Source of the DNA: UBA647 sp964400545
GTDB taxonomy: Bacteria > Acidobacteriota > Aminicenantia > UBA2199
Length of the DNA stretch: 14,602 bases
Direction: 5' to 3'
NCBI GenBank assembly: GCA_964400545.1
Contig: CAYNUG010000049.1
Location: 1 to 14,602, forward strand
The notes below the pieces were generated by a model, which made no database searches, had not been told where the DNA came from, and saw nothing but the letters and a program-made list of their open reading frames with translations. Shown piece by piece: positions 7,425-14,521 of the stretch. The position numbers were made by a program, and so were the translations under genes. Position 1 is the stretch's first letter. The number at the start of each line of letters is the position of its first letter.

Positions 7425-8456
7425 TTACCCTTCCTGATTTACCGTTATGGTTACTTCCGAAATAACCCCGGGAGTCGTAGAAATAACTGATATTTCAGCA
7501 GATCTGCTTGATGTTGTAGTATTTGCATTTGCATTAAAATGAAAAATACTTTCAGTTACACCTGTCTCTTCACCTGCCGAGATCGTTATCCAATCAGCTC
7601 CAGAAGAAACTCTATACGAGATGGGACAAATATTATCAACACTGCCTACCCACACTTCATTGTTTGCAGAAGCAGCCATACTCAGATCAAAAGAGGTCGG
7701 GCTTGCAACTAATCCATAATCTGAAGCAGTTCCAAAGAAATCCTGCCCTAACAGATCTTCGTACAAAGGCGTTGTGACTGTGATCGAAGTGGGAATAAAT
7801 GAAAACCCCTCAAGATCAGCCTTGATTTCACCGGTCCATCCCCATGGGACATATATATCATAACTTCCTGAATTTCTACTTACTGTCAAACCTCCGCCAT
7901 TCGAAAAAGATATTACCGCTCCGGGAAGTCCCAGACTTCCGGAACATGCATAAATATGTCCTGAGATCACTACCATTTCTTTGGCATCATAAGGTATTAT
8001 TCTGATCGGAATTTGATCATATATTTCTGAAAAGATTGGAATATCATTCCTGCCGTCATCAACAACTGTTGCTTTTATATTAACTCTTGTATCCCCGATC
8101 GCCCTTGTTCCGGGCGGGATATAGAACCTTATCCTTGCATTTCCTGCTCCATCTGTTGATCTTGTATCACTGATCTTATAATTGTCAAAATATCCATATG
8201 CTCCTGTTTGAAATATTACAGTATAATTCACCGCTGGAGAACCATCATTTTTTAAGACCCTTGCAGTTATATCAGAATAAACTGAAGGAAGATATTCTGG
8301 AACGTATAATACCGAAGGATTCGCTGTCCCCGATACCTGGATTCTGAATCCTGCGCCACCTTTCATATCCGGATCTGCAACACTGCTTCTTGTACAGGAA
8401 TTCATAAGAACCAACCCGAAAACCAGCAAAATCATCAATCCGCTTCTTTTAAACAT
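7425..8456 (-). CDS. Lipoprotein with Ig-like, regulatory-like and BACON domains
   Basis: The ORF is open up to 8558, but the true start is the ATG at 8456: AGGAGG lies four bases upstream and the protein then opens with a lipoprotein signal, MFKRSGLMILLVFGLVLMNSC (lipid Cys21, relaxed lipobox). Of 343 residues, about 35-155 look like an Ig-like (invasin/bacterial Ig type) beta-sandwich with VLKNDGSPAVNYTVIFQT. About 164-235 resemble a carboxypeptidase-regulatory-like domain (VISGHIYACSGSLGLPGAVISF, SGSYDIYVPWGWTGEIKADLEGF). About 248-343 match a BACON domain (ASPTSFDLS, SGADWITISAGEETG, SAEISVI, EVTITVNQEG). Cys171 and Cys277 could form a disulphide. Such domains commonly bind glycans or proteins at the cell surface. 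It follows the small lipoprotein by 25 bases in the same operon. The function is unknown; a pilus accessory or adhesive role is inferred from position only. Confidence 0.8.
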   Translation of the reverse strand: MFKRSGLMILLVFGLVLMNSCTRSSVADPDMKGGAGFRIQVSGTANPSVLYVPEYLPSVYSDITARVLKNDGSPAVNYTVIFQTGAYGYFDNYKISDTRSTDGAGNARIRFYIPPGTRAIGDTRVNIKATVVDDGRNDIPIFSEIYDQIPIRIIPYDAKEMVVISGHIYACSGSLGLPGAVISFSNGGGLTVSRNSGSYDIYVPWGWTGEIKADLEGFSFIPTSITVTTPLYEDLLGQDFFGTASDYGLVASPTSFDLSMAASANNEVWVGSVDNICPISYRVSSGADWITISAGEETGVTESIFHFNANANTTTSSRSAEISVISTTPGVISEVTITVNQEG

Positions 8457-8481
8457 TTTACCTCCTGAAAAAAGCCCCATT

Positions 8482-9087
8482 TTACTCTGCATCCCCGAAA
8501 TTTGATATCCACACAGAAACAGCCCCAACCGCCGGTGTAACTCTATGGCCTCCGACATCTTTTCCGTGAATGGTTATTTTTGCTTCAAGTTTGAGTACTT
8601 TTTCCTGCCCTAAATTAACTAGTTCGACAAGTGGAGACTCAAGTTTAGCCACATGCTGAACAAGAACAAAAGGAAGAGAAACAACTTCTCCAATCGGTAC
8701 CATATATGTTACCTTTTGCGAAAAACTGTAAATAACATCCTTTCCCTCATTATTCAATCCATCGGCTCTTGTATATTCAATATCTATCTGATCAACCATT
8801 ATATTTTGATAATAAGAAGTGTCATGCATTTCTGACGGATTAAGCAAAACAGCAGTTAGTTCAGCTACACCATTATCATTATAGATAGTCATGGTACCAT
8901 CTTCATTTACCTGAACAACATCAATAAAAATTGTAGTCGATCCTGAAGTTCCATCCAGATTATTTCCTGTTATTGAATTTATCAGAAGAACCGAACCAGA
9001 AGTTGAGTTATTTTCAATTTTATTACAAGATGGAAATAACAGAAAGATCACTATGGAAATAACCAGAAATATATTTCCCTTTTTCAT
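8482..9087 (-). CDS. Small lipoprotein of unknown function, downstream of pilQ
   Basis: A 201-residue protein beginning with a clear lipoprotein signal (MKKGNIFLVISIVIFLLFPSC, lipid Cys21; the Phe and Pro in the lipobox are unusual). A low-complexity Asn/Ser/Thr/Gly stretch follows, then what looks like one beta-sandwich domain with alternating hydrophobic strands (TTIFIDVVQVNEDG, LPFVLVQHVAKLE, LKLEAKITIHGKDVGG). The end, SVWISNFGDAE, is strand-like. The ATG at 9087 has AGGAG six bases upstream, with the site running out of the pilQ stop codon, so translation is probably coupled to pilQ. I do not recognise the family. As the first gene after the secretin gene and a lipoprotein, it could help secretin assembly or be a pilus-linked surface protein; nothing in the sequence decides this. 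Confidence 0.75.
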   Translation of the reverse strand: MKKGNIFLVISIVIFLLFPSCNKIENNSTSGSVLLINSITGNNLDGTSGSTTIFIDVVQVNEDGTMTIYNDNGVAELTAVLLNPSEMHDTSYYQNIMVDQIDIEYTRADGLNNEGKDVIYSFSQKVTYMVPIGEVVSLPFVLVQHVAKLESPLVELVNLGQEKVLKLEAKITIHGKDVGGHRVTPAVGAVSVWISNFGDAE

Positions 9088-9096
9088 AATATTCTC

Positions 9097-11538
9097 CTAT
9101 TTAACTATTCTAGGCGTTAGAAATATCAACAGTTCTTTTTGATCACGCCTTTTATTTGAATTTTTAAACAAAGCTCCTATAAGTGGTATTTTACTGAGGA
9201 AAGGAACCTTGTCAGAACTGTTGGAATCTTCCACTTTGAAAATCCCGCCTATTACTATTGTTCCACCATCATTGGAAGTAACAGTATCAACAACTTCCTG
9301 AGTAATTATCTGAGGATTTCCGAGAACAGTGTTCCCCCAATCCGGATAATCATTTTTGATCGAAACATCCATAACTATCGTCCCTTTCGCAGTTATATGG
9401 GGTGTTACCACCAGTTCGAGAGCAGCATTCTCATATCTGACTGTTACTGTATTGTTCTGTGTGGTTTGAATCGGAATTCTTGCTCCCTGCACGATCTTGG
9501 CTTCCATATTGTCCTGTGTCGTTATTTTCGGAGCCGAAATTATTCTCCCTTTTCCCTGAGTCTCCATGGCAGTAAGAGCTGTAGTTATTTGAAAAGTATT
9601 TGCAGCATTTGCCAAAGAAAAGACAATACCTCCACTTGGTGCTCCCGAAGCAGGAACATTAACAGCATATCCTCCGCCTGCAGGATTGAGTAGTCCCGGT
9701 TTAAGTTGATTTACGATCCCATCACCTGTTGCTCTTATAGAATTCGGAAATGATAAATTTGTCTGATTACCATGAAAAGAATCCGCAATAAAGTTCGTTC
9801 CCCACTGAATTCCAAGACTCTTTATGAACGAAGTTGATGTCTCAACTATCTTTGCTTCAATTGAAACCTGAGGATTCGCAGAATCAAGCGTATCGATCAA
9901 TTTATCAATTGTGCTGATATTGTCAGAAACTTCAGAAATTATCAGCATATTCGTTCTTTCGTCAAGAACAATCTCACCTCTGTTTGACAACTGTTTAGAT
10001 AATATCTTTTTCACATCGGTTGCCTTTGCATAGCTGAGCTTCCTTGTAATTACTTCAAGTTCCCACTCCCTTTGTCTCGCCCTGTTAGTAATTCGCCTCT
10101 TCACAGCTCCACGAGCAAGCTTTTCCACATTTCCGATTCTCAATATATTCCCTTCGAGAATCATATCGAGGCTGTTGATTTTCAGAAAAAGCTCAAGAGC
10201 CTGATCCCAGGGAACCTGCTTCAATTCTGAAGATATCCGCCCTGTTACACCAGGGTCAATTACAATATTTAAATCTGAAACCTGAGCAATAAATTTCAAT
10301 ACATTTGTAAGATCTGCATTTTTAAAAGAAAAATCCATAGGGATTCCGGTATATTCCTTTTTCCCTTCATCAATAGTATTTTTCAGATATGCTATCTGAC
10401 TAGGACCTTTTTCATGTTTGATACTGATGAAATTATCAGGGTCTTTTTTCTCTGTATCTGATTTTTCTTCAGTAAAGAATTCTGGCTTTAAGTTAAGCTT
10501 TACAGTCGATCCGGCCCCTTTATCATTAACAATTCCGGAAACTCCGGAATTTGATTCTGAAATCACTTTCCCTTTTCTTTTCAATCTTTCAACGAAACTC
10601 TTGTCCTTAATACTGTTTGCGGGGATAACTGCTCCTTTTGAAATATGACCTTTAATTATCCCGGAGTTTACAGGAATTGATTTCACAGGTTTTTTAACCG
10701 GATCATTCTTTGCAAGTGAATTTTTATTAAATTCTACTTCCAGTGTGCTGCCATTATAATAAACATTATATTCTTTCAGGTAATTCAGATCAAAAACAAT
10801 TCTAAAAATATTAGAGGAATTATAAGCACCTCTTACACCTTTCACATTGAGGAGTCCAATTTTTTTATTGATCTTTGCCGATCTGACATTGTGAAGATCT
10901 ATAGCAAGCCTTGCAGGTGATTTTTCAATTGGTATGACCTTGTAGTTAACTTTATTTGACAGAGCAATACCGAATCGAAGAACATTACCTTTTCTTTTTT
11001 CAAAACTAACATTTTTCAACAATCCTTTTCCGGAATATTTTGTTACGGACTTAGTTCTGAATTCCTTTTTCTTCTCCGTTACAGATGGAATGATCTTTTT
11101 TCCCCGAACCGGAGTAGGGATAACTTCTGTTTTAGATTTATCTTTTAAAACCGGAAACTCAATATACAATCCGTTCCTGTTGCTAAAGACACGGGAACTC
11201 ACCCTGTACTTGAGCTTTATTTCAACATCGAGACTTTTTTCGCGCGATTTTAGTTCGATCTCCTTGATAACAGGAGAATTGAAAAAATATTTCTCGGTTT
11301 TTCCTTCAAATGTAACATCCTCTATTCTCATTACAATGAACTTAAAATTATCTTCCATCGGATAGAACAGATCAGGGATCGGGATTATTGAGTCGGTAGC
11401 AAAATGAAGTTGAACAAAATCATCTCCTTTAAAATATTCAACACCCTTAATAACTGTTTTTCCATTGAGAAAAAAAGTTGTCACTACAAAGAATACCATT
11501 ATTAAAATTAATTTTTTATTTCTCATTTTTTCTCTCAT
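9097..11538 (-). CDS. pilQ: Type IV pilus secretin PilQ
   Basis: Forms the outer-membrane channel through which the pilus passes. A signal peptide (about 5-26) is followed by two AMIN-like domains (about 28-130 and 172-272) that bind peptidoglycan. A long basic, low-complexity linker comes next (about 273-395). The STN/N0 domain is PMDFSFKNADLTNVLKFIAQ to about 475, and the secretin-N (N1) domain is ITRKLSYAKATDVKKIL to LDSANPQ (497-557). The secretin beta-barrel region is about 557-813 with the hallmarks VEAKIVET-like IEAKIVET, ISAPKITTQDN and GGTIVIGGIF...VPFLSKIPLIGALF. The 813 residues are on the long side. The ATG at 11538 overlaps pilP by 23 bases, and the GAGGAGG there touches it; a second in-frame ATG at 11526 begins the signal peptide more neatly and cannot be excluded. 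PilQ connects to PilP through its periplasmic N-domains. Confidence 0.96.
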   Translation of the reverse strand: MREKMRNKKLILIMVFFVVTTFFLNGKTVIKGVEYFKGDDFVQLHFATDSIIPIPDLFYPMEDNFKFIVMRIEDVTFEGKTEKYFFNSPVIKEIELKSREKSLDVEIKLKYRVSSRVFSNRNGLYIEFPVLKDKSKTEVIPTPVRGKKIIPSVTEKKKEFRTKSVTKYSGKGLLKNVSFEKRKGNVLRFGIALSNKVNYKVIPIEKSPARLAIDLHNVRSAKINKKIGLLNVKGVRGAYNSSNIFRIVFDLNYLKEYNVYYNGSTLEVEFNKNSLAKNDPVKKPVKSIPVNSGIIKGHISKGAVIPANSIKDKSFVERLKRKGKVISESNSGVSGIVNDKGAGSTVKLNLKPEFFTEEKSDTEKKDPDNFISIKHEKGPSQIAYLKNTIDEGKKEYTGIPMDFSFKNADLTNVLKFIAQVSDLNIVIDPGVTGRISSELKQVPWDQALELFLKINSLDMILEGNILRIGNVEKLARGAVKRRITNRARQREWELEVITRKLSYAKATDVKKILSKQLSNRGEIVLDERTNMLIISEVSDNISTIDKLIDTLDSANPQVSIEAKIVETSTSFIKSLGIQWGTNFIADSFHGNQTNLSFPNSIRATGDGIVNQLKPGLLNPAGGGYAVNVPASGAPSGGIVFSLANAANTFQITTALTAMETQGKGRIISAPKITTQDNMEAKIVQGARIPIQTTQNNTVTVRYENAALELVVTPHITAKGTIVMDVSIKNDYPDWGNTVLGNPQIITQEVVDTVTSNDGGTIVIGGIFKVEDSNSSDKVPFLSKIPLIGALFKNSNKRRDQKELLIFLTPRIVK

Positions 11539-12016
11539 CCTCCTCTTCAGGATTTAGTCTCTTTATTATAGTCCTCTCTTTGGTACCACCCAGAGCTATT
11601 GTCAGAATCTTCTTGAATTTCACCATATGACTTCCGATCTCCAGGATTTCTCCATCATAGACACTATCTCCTTTCTTCACCAGATAAGGTCTCCCATCAG
11701 GTCCTTTTAAAAGAGCAATAAAGACTCCCTTTTCTCTAATTATTCCTTCCAGTTCAAGTTGGTCAATATCAAGTCCGGCAAGCCCGGCTTTCCTTTTCTT
11801 TTTCAATTTTGAACTGTTCCTTTTCAAAAGATCCCAGAAAGGATCTCTCCTGCCCATAGGATTATAAATAAAATCGCCCTGCATAGAAGCTGACTTTACA
11901 TTAGAACCGGCTGCAGGCTTCGCATTTTTCTCAGCTTTCAACTCTTTGACCTTAGTTTCCTTCTGAGGGAACAGAACCAATGTTGCCAGGAGAACTATGA
12001 ATATTATTCTTTTCAT
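11516..12016 (-). CDS. pilP: Type IV pilus assembly protein PilP
   Basis: Links the PilN/PilO inner-membrane complex to the PilQ secretin in the periplasm. The 166-residue protein has an N-terminal hydrophobic signal (MKRIIFIVLLATLVLFPQ), a charged linker, the PilP motif MGRRDPFWDLL (about 54-64), and a beta-sandwich domain (about 88-152: LELEGIIREKGVFIALLKGPDG, YLVKKGDSVYDGEILEIG, VKFKKI). Proteobacterial PilP is usually a lipoprotein, but there is no cysteine after the hydrophobic segment here, nor anywhere else in the protein. It must therefore be cleaved and free in the periplasm, or held by an uncleaved signal anchor. The ATG at 12016 overlaps the pilO stop as ATGA and has AGGAGG five bases upstream. 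The acidic C-terminal EEEDERKNEK is encoded by the purine-rich ribosome-site stretch for pilQ. Confidence 0.9.
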   Translation of the reverse strand: MKRIIFIVLLATLVLFPQKETKVKELKAEKNAKPAAGSNVKSASMQGDFIYNPMGRRDPFWDLLKRNSSKLKKKRKAGLAGLDIDQLELEGIIREKGVFIALLKGPDGRPYLVKKGDSVYDGEILEIGSHMVKFKKILTIALGGTKERTIIKRLNPEEEDERKNEK

Positions 12017-12609
12017 CTTCTCCTCCTTCTTCTGGACTTACTTGAAGTTTTTTGAGCTGCTTTCCTGTAAATATATGTGGATGTTCTAAAATTTGCACTT
12101 ATAGAATAATCGCTGATCTTTTTTTTAATCGGATTAATAACAAGATTATTGACAGTAAAAATCTTCTGAAGACGAGAAAGCTGATCAAAGAAAACTCCGA
12201 GGTTGTGATACGTTCCCTCAAGTGATATTGAATATGGAACCTCAATATATACCTGTTTGGCACTCTTCTTCTGTTCTGAAAATTTTCCAATCTTTAATCT
12301 GGCACTAGAAATTATCGATTGTATTTTTTTGATTATCTGACTAACCTCACTTTCTTCAGGGAGGATCAATTTCAATTCTTCAAGAGTTGCTTCATAATTA
12401 GCGATCTCTTCTTTCAATTGTTTTAACTTCCCTTCCTGCCTCTCGGCAATCCTTATTTTGCTTTCAACATTTTCCAGATCATTCTCGATCTTTTCAATTG
12501 TTTTTCCTGTCGGTGAATACTGAAGATAAAAAAAGAATCCAAAAAGGATCGCTCCAATGATCAAATAGACTCCCAATTGTCCATACCATGGTAAACTTTG
12601 CAGATCCAT
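12013..12609 (-). CDS. pilO: Type IV pilus inner-membrane protein PilO
   Basis: Pairs with PilN to form the inner-membrane alignment complex. The reading frame is open to 12681, but the real start is the ATG at 12609: it follows the pilN stop by one base and gives the normal PilO N-terminus (MDLQSLPWYGQLGVYLIIG). The 198-residue protein has a short cytoplasmic end, one membrane helix (about 10-29), a coiled coil (about 34-85) and a ferredoxin-like periplasmic domain (about 95-185; VPYSISLEGTYHNLGVFFDQLSRL is the usual family region). It ends with SKSRRRRRR, an odd basic tail. The codons for that tail (AGAAGGAGGAGAAG) are also the ribosome site of pilP. It overlaps pilP by four bases. Confidence 0.9.
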   Translation of the reverse strand: MDLQSLPWYGQLGVYLIIGAILFGFFFYLQYSPTGKTIEKIENDLENVESKIRIAERQEGKLKQLKEEIANYEATLEELKLILPEESEVSQIIKKIQSIISSARLKIGKFSEQKKSAKQVYIEVPYSISLEGTYHNLGVFFDQLSRLQKIFTVNNLVINPIKKKISDYSISANFRTSTYIYRKAAQKTSSKSRRRRRR

Positions 12610-12610
12610 G

Positions 12611-13213
12611 TTACACCGTCCTCTTTTTCTTGGAAGGATCAGAAAAAGCACAATCAAGTCTGAAGTCAAACACATCAACACCTGATTTTTTTATTCTTGT
12701 CGAATCTTTGAACCTGATATTTTTGAAATAATTTGTACTTTTCAGATTGTTTATAAAATCAGCTATAAGGTTGTTCGACAGAGCACTCCCCGAAAGACTT
12801 AAAGTGGTATTGTTAAATTTCATGCTGGTTAGCCATACCATTTCGGGAAGAGCACGGGAAAGTTGATCCATCATTTTAACAGCGATCTGCTTCCTTGAAT
12901 TCAGGCTTTGGATAATATCGACTTTATTCTTTAATACTTTTTTTGTATTCTCCAAAACTTTCAATGTCTGAAGAACATCTTCAAGTTCTGCAAGCCTTGC
13001 CTTTCTTTCTCCAAGGCTCTTCCTGACATCACTGAGCTTATTCGATTGGAGGAAATACATCCCTCCTATTATAAATACAGTTAATACGGATGCTCCAATT
13101 ATTGCAGGGATACTAACTTTGTTCTCCTGCATATCATCCGAAAAAGCTTCAGTCGTGGCAACACCCGGTGCCAGGTCTTTTTTTTCGGGACTTAACAAAT
13201 TAACTTTGATCAT
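12611..13213 (-). CDS. pilN: Type IV pilus inner-membrane protein PilN
   Basis: Binds PilM through its cytoplasmic N-terminus and pairs with PilO in the periplasm. The 200-residue protein starts with IKVNLLSPE, the equivalent of the conserved IN(L)LP motif that docks into PilM; here a Ser stands before the Pro. A cytoplasmic segment follows, then one membrane helix (about 34-55), a coiled coil (about 58-105) and a ferredoxin-like domain (about 118-190: LPEMVWLTSMKFNNTTLSLSG, IADFINNLKSTNYFKNIRF). It starts at 13213, overlapping the pilM stop as ATGA, with GGAG seven bases upstream, and ends one base before pilO. Confidence 0.9.
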   Translation of the reverse strand: MIKVNLLSPEKKDLAPGVATTEAFSDDMQENKVSIPAIIGASVLTVFIIGGMYFLQSNKLSDVRKSLGERKARLAELEDVLQTLKVLENTKKVLKNKVDIIQSLNSRKQIAVKMMDQLSRALPEMVWLTSMKFNNTTLSLSGSALSNNLIADFINNLKSTNYFKNIRFKDSTRIKKSGVDVFDFRLDCAFSDPSKKKRTV

Positions 13214-14289
13214 TTTTCATCTCCGGCAGCCCTTAAAGCTAATCCCATTGCTACATTAAAAACAGGAGCCATTTCACTGATAAAGTTCAGATCAAATTTT
13301 TTCTCATTTATTTCGATATTGTTAAAAGGATTAATGATCTCAAAAGGAATATCAAATTCCTGAGAAAAAAGGTCGAGTACTGATTCCAGATTAGCCGTTC
13401 CACCACTCAGGAGGATATTATCGATCCGGCCTTCAATTGTATTAGATCTGTAGAACTCAAAGGTTTTTTTGACCTCATTCTTAAGTTCGCCAAAAATAAG
13501 GTTTATGATAGGCTTTACCGCTGCGGGAGAAACTCCCTCGACCTGTCTTCCCTTTTTTACAGATTCGGCTTTCTCGTACTTTAGGTTCAACTCTTTCTGA
13601 ATAAGATCCGTGAATTGATTCCCTCCGAGTGCAATATCCCTGACAAAAACAGGATTCCCTCTTTTTGATATCACAACATTCGTAATAGAAGCCCCGATGT
13701 TAATGATAGCAATCGTTCTGTCAGAATACATTTCATAATTCTTCATGACACTGTTGAGCACTGCAAACGATTCGAGATCCACCATTTCAACTTTTTTCTG
13801 AGCAATGTCAAAGACATTAAGATAGTCATTCAACTTTTCTTTCTTAACTGCCGCCAGAATCACACTTGTCATATTCGGCTGAGAATCAGCCTGATCGATT
13901 ATTTCATAGTCGATATTAACTTCTTCCGGAGTAAAAGGAATATGAGGCCGGGCTTCCCACAAAATATGCTCATGCATTTCTGCAGGGCTCAATTTTTGAA
14001 CCTCTATCTTCTTAACGATGACTGAATTTCCGGAAACTCCGAACGACAAGTTGTTCGTCTTGACCTTGCTTTCGTAAAAAATATGCTGGATAGAATCAGC
14101 TACTGCCGCAGAGTCCATTATACTACCCTCAACTATTGATTGATAAGGAACAGGTTCATAACCAAGCGCAACAAGCTCATGCACCGTTTCCTTCCCCTTT
14201 TTCTTTGCTTTCAACTCTACAAGCTTCAAAGCAAAGGAACCAACGTCGAGGCCTAGTATTCTTTTTGTTCCAAAACTGAAAAAAGACAT
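13210..14289 (-). CDS. pilM: Type IV pilus assembly protein PilM (actin-like ATPase)
   Basis: A cytoplasmic protein of the actin/FtsA superfamily that binds ATP and the PilN N-terminus, tying the pilus motor to the inner-membrane ring. Numbered from the chosen start, the nucleotide-binding motifs are LDVGSFALKLVEL (14-26), AIINIGASITNVVI (194-207) and ILLSGGTANLE (293-303). The family pattern EARPHIPF lies at about 112-119. An upstream in-frame GTG at 14301 would add four residues, but the ATG at 14289 has GGAG six bases upstream, so it is preferred; the protein then opens MSFFSFGTKRILGLDVGS as usual. The length of 359 residues is typical. It is the first gene of the operon. Confidence 0.95.
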   Translation of the reverse strand: MSFFSFGTKRILGLDVGSFALKLVELKAKKKGKETVHELVALGYEPVPYQSIVEGSIMDSAAVADSIQHIFYESKVKTNNLSFGVSGNSVIVKKIEVQKLSPAEMHEHILWEARPHIPFTPEEVNIDYEIIDQADSQPNMTSVILAAVKKEKLNDYLNVFDIAQKKVEMVDLESFAVLNSVMKNYEMYSDRTIAIINIGASITNVVISKRGNPVFVRDIALGGNQFTDLIQKELNLKYEKAESVKKGRQVEGVSPAAVKPIINLIFGELKNEVKKTFEFYRSNTIEGRIDNILLSGGTANLESVLDLFSQEFDIPFEIINPFNNIEINEKKFDLNFISEMAPVFNVAMGLALRAAGDEK

Positions 14290-14326
14290 ACCATTCTCCA
14301 CTTATGGTTTTTTTCCATACGATACA

Positions 14327-14355
14327 TCTTTAGCATAGTGAAAATGAAAAGTCAA
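14327..14355 (-). promoter_or_regulatory. Candidate promoter of the pilMNOPQ operon
   Basis: On the minus strand TTGACT (14355-14350), a 17-base spacer and TAAAGA (14332-14327) form a promoter with a good -35 and a weak -10; TGC directly before the -10 fits an extended -10. The predicted start is near 14320, about 30 bases before the pilM ATG. The weak -10 suggests that an activator may help, and a direct repeat lies just upstream. Confidence 0.45.
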
Positions 14356-14370
14356 GTTCTCATTTCTCTA

Positions 14371-14393
14371 TTTTGCAGATATATAGGTAATGT
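14371..14393. repeat. Direct repeat copy 1 upstream of pilM promoter
   Basis: The 23-base sequence TTTTGC, A, GATATATAGG, T, AATGT matches the copy at 14461-14483 at 21 of 23 positions. It lies just upstream of the candidate pilM -35 box (about 50-70 bases before the predicted transcription start), a usual place for an activator site. Its function is unknown. Confidence 0.6.
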
Positions 14394-14402
14394 ATGAAAA
14401 GT

Positions 14403-14440
14403 AAAAGCCGAAAACCCTTTGCCCACGCGGGTTTCCGAGC
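14403..14440 (-). terminator. Candidate intrinsic terminator of the gene upstream of pilM
   Basis: On the minus strand GC, a bulged T, then CGGAAACCC pairs with GGGTTTTCG followed by GC, around an 11-base loop (14428-14418). The stem is followed by TTTTACTTTT. One position is G-U on the minus-strand RNA but would be a mismatch on the plus strand, which argues for minus-strand function. It lies about 80 bases past the stop codon at 14522-14524 and before the pilM promoter, as expected for a terminator between two operons. Confidence 0.55.
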
Positions 14441-14460
14441 ACAACAACAAAATTTGCAGT

Positions 14461-14483
14461 TTTTGCTGATATATAGGGAATGT
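14461..14483. repeat. Direct repeat copy 2 upstream of pilM promoter
   Basis: The sequence TTTTGC, T, GATATATAGG, G, AATGT is the second copy of the element at 14371-14393, exactly 90 bases away. Its ATATAGGG (14471-14478) also has an exact inverted partner CCCTATAT at 14507-14514, so three related sites are clustered. A short GCTGA/TCAGC inverted repeat spans it. Confidence 0.6.
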
Positions 14484-14521
14484 CAGCCTTTTCTTAAACG
14501 TATATCCCCTATATTACTGCA

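Noticed and set aside
8457..8558. N-terminal extension of the BACON lipoprotein frame
   Set aside because: The perfect AGGAGG before the ATG at 8456 and the signal peptide starting there show the real start; the extension would overlap the small lipoprotein gene and bury the signal.
12610..12681. N-terminal extension of PilO
   Set aside because: It overlaps the 3' end of pilN in another frame and adds a sequence not seen in PilO; the ATG one base after the pilN stop gives the normal N-terminus.
14290..14301. GTG at 14301 as pilM start
   Set aside because: The GGAG within this stretch is well placed as the ribosome site for the ATG at 14289; GTG itself has no good site upstream.
14465..14487. 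GCTGA/TCAGC inverted repeat followed by CTTTTCTT as a plus-strand terminator
   Set aside because: The stem is only five pairs with a 13-base loop, and no plus-strand gene ends nearby; it is more likely part of the repeated element.
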